The notes under the pieces: model-generated
The model's database searches: none
The model's input: the letters and a program-made list of their open reading frames with translations, nothing else
What the model was told of the DNA's origin: nothing
Position numbers and translations under genes: made by a program
Assembly (NCBI GenBank): GCA_007128755.1
Contig: SKWV01000470.1
Span: 1-8,090, forward strand
Reading direction: 5' to 3'
Source: Trueperaceae bacterium
GTDB lineage: Bacteria > Deinococcota > Deinococci > Deinococcales > Trueperaceae
Length of the DNA: 8,090 bases
In this document: one piece after another, positions 6,941-8,090 of the stretch
Position numbering within the stretch: position 1 is the first letter of the stretch
Layout: every line of letters starts with the position of its first letter

Positions 6941-7562
6941 GCCGGACCCCCAGCCAGCGCGACCCCTCGCGCTCGAACAGGATGCGGTCGTGCAGGCGCG
7001 ACGGCCTCCCTTGCCAGAACTCCATCGTGATCGCGGTGACCGCGAAGCCGCCCCAGTTCGGCGGCAGGGGCACGTCCTGATCCTCGAAGCGCGCCTCCGC
7101 CTCGGCGATGCGCGTCTCGAGCTCCCGGCGTTCCGCCATCGGCCGGCTCTGCGGCGAGGCCCACGCCCCGATCTGGTGGCCGCGCGGCCGGGTCGCGAAG
7201 TACGCCGCCGCGTCGTCGCGCGGCAGCACGGCGGCGCGTCCCGTGATGCGCACCTGGCGCTCGAGCTCGGCCCACCAGAACGTCAGGGCGCAGCGTGGAT
7301 CGCGCCGCAAGGCGAGCGCCTTGGGGCTCTCGAGGTTGGTGTAGAAGACCAGGTCGCCCTCGCGGATCTGCCGCAGGAGCACCATGCGCACCGCCGGGCC
7401 TCCGTCGGGATCGATCGTGCCGAGCGCCATCGCGTTCGGTTCACGCACCCCGGCCGCGGCGGCCTGCTCGAGCCACGTGCCGAACAGCTCCATCGGATCG
7501 TCGGTCTCACGCACGGCGTCCGTTCCGGCGGCGTAATCGGTTCGTAGGTCGGCCAGATCCAT
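6930..7562 (-). CDS. pdxH: Pyridoxamine/pyridoxine 5'-phosphate oxidase
   Basis: 210-residue FMN-dependent enzyme that oxidises pyridoxine or pyridoxamine 5'-phosphate with O2 to pyridoxal 5'-phosphate, releasing H2O2. It is the last step of the DXP-dependent vitamin B6 route and of salvage. Family motifs run in order: EPNAMALGT (41-49), FMN-binding RMVLLR (59-64), FYTNLESPKA (73-82), RQVRITGRA (102-110), FATRPRGHQIGAWASPQS (122-139), PPNWGGF (167-173), EFWQGRPSRLHDRI (181-194, substrate-binding R189 and H191) and the C-terminal RLAP. Length is typical and no key residue is missing. Start: ATG at 7562 lies 5 nt after a minus-strand TAGACT box, giving a leaderless message; no Shine-Dalgarno is present. 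It is divergent from the DUF255 gene. No other B6 genes are nearby, so regulation with them cannot be judged. Confidence 0.97.
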   Translation of the reverse strand: MDLADLRTDYAAGTDAVRETDDPMELFGTWLEQAAAAGVREPNAMALGTIDPDGGPAVRMVLLRQIREGDLVFYTNLESPKALALRRDPRCALTFWWAELERQVRITGRAAVLPRDDAAAYFATRPRGHQIGAWASPQSRPMAERRELETRIAEAEARFEDQDVPLPPNWGGFAVTAITMEFWQGRPSRLHDRILFEREGSRWLGVRLAP

Positions 7563-7589
7563 GACACAGTCTACCGACGCCGGTATCGT
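7561..7589 (+). promoter_or_regulatory. Leaderless promoter of the DUF255 gene
   Basis: ATGACA (7561-7566, 5 of 6 to TTGACA), 17-bp spacer, TATCGT (7584-7589), then 5 nt to the ATG at 7595. The -35 overlaps the pdxH start codon on the other strand. Confidence 0.55.
7568..7573 (-). promoter_or_regulatory. -10 box of the leaderless pdxH gene
   Basis: Minus-strand TAGACT, the same hexamer as the dnaK -10, followed by GTGTC and the ATG at 7562. At 16-18 bp spacing its -35 region would fall on the start codon of the DUF255 gene (about 7590-7597) and matches the consensus poorly. Confidence 0.55.
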
Positions 7590-7594
7590 CCACC

Positions 7595-8090
<496 letters not shown>

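Overview
The window is high-GC, gene-dense bacterial chromosome. It most resembles the Deinococcota (Deinococcus/Thermus/Truepera side). Three things point there. (1) The gene order is dnaK-grpE-dnaJ, and the DnaJ is short (305 aa), lacks the cysteine-rich zinc finger and carries a six-proline linker after the J domain, as Thermus DnaJ does. (2) Four genes have a TANNNT -10 box exactly 5 nt before their ATG, the leaderless-gene signature described in Deinococcus. (3) The secreted proteins and the HspR-type (HAIR-like) site at dnaK fit the same group. The phylum assignment is inference from remembered protein families, not from a search.

Layout. 1-503 (-): 5' part of a pentapeptide-repeat protein running off the left edge. 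589-1356 (+): VTT/TVP38-type (DedA superfamily) membrane protein, divergent from it. 1357-1586: convergent gap with a strong hairpin, a 16-bp perfect palindrome and an 11-bp tandem duplication. 1587-1871 (-): small YciI-family protein. 1872-2154: divergent control region with a HAIR-like site, a near-consensus sigma-70 promoter, a dyad over the -10/+1 and a leader of about 125 nt. 2155-5656 (+): dnaK, grpE and dnaJ. 5787-6845 (+): secreted parvulin-type peptidyl-prolyl isomerase with its own leaderless promoter. 6846-6940: convergent gap full of hairpins. 6930-7562 (-): pdxH. 7595-8090 (+): 5' part of a DUF255 (thioredoxin-like, YyaL/SSP411) protein running off the right edge, divergent from pdxH with only 32 bp between the two ATGs.

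How the genes work together. DnaK, GrpE and DnaJ are the complete cytosolic Hsp70 machine: ATPase chaperone, nucleotide-exchange factor and J-protein. The PPIase extends the folding theme outside the cytoplasmic membrane but looks separately transcribed. The other genes (pdxH, YciI, VTT, pentapeptide, DUF255) are general or poorly characterised functions with no evident pathway link. I see no mobile element, CRISPR array, tRNA or rRNA, and no convincing novel multi-gene system. The most interesting content is regulatory: the two-operator dnaK promoter and the run of leaderless starts.
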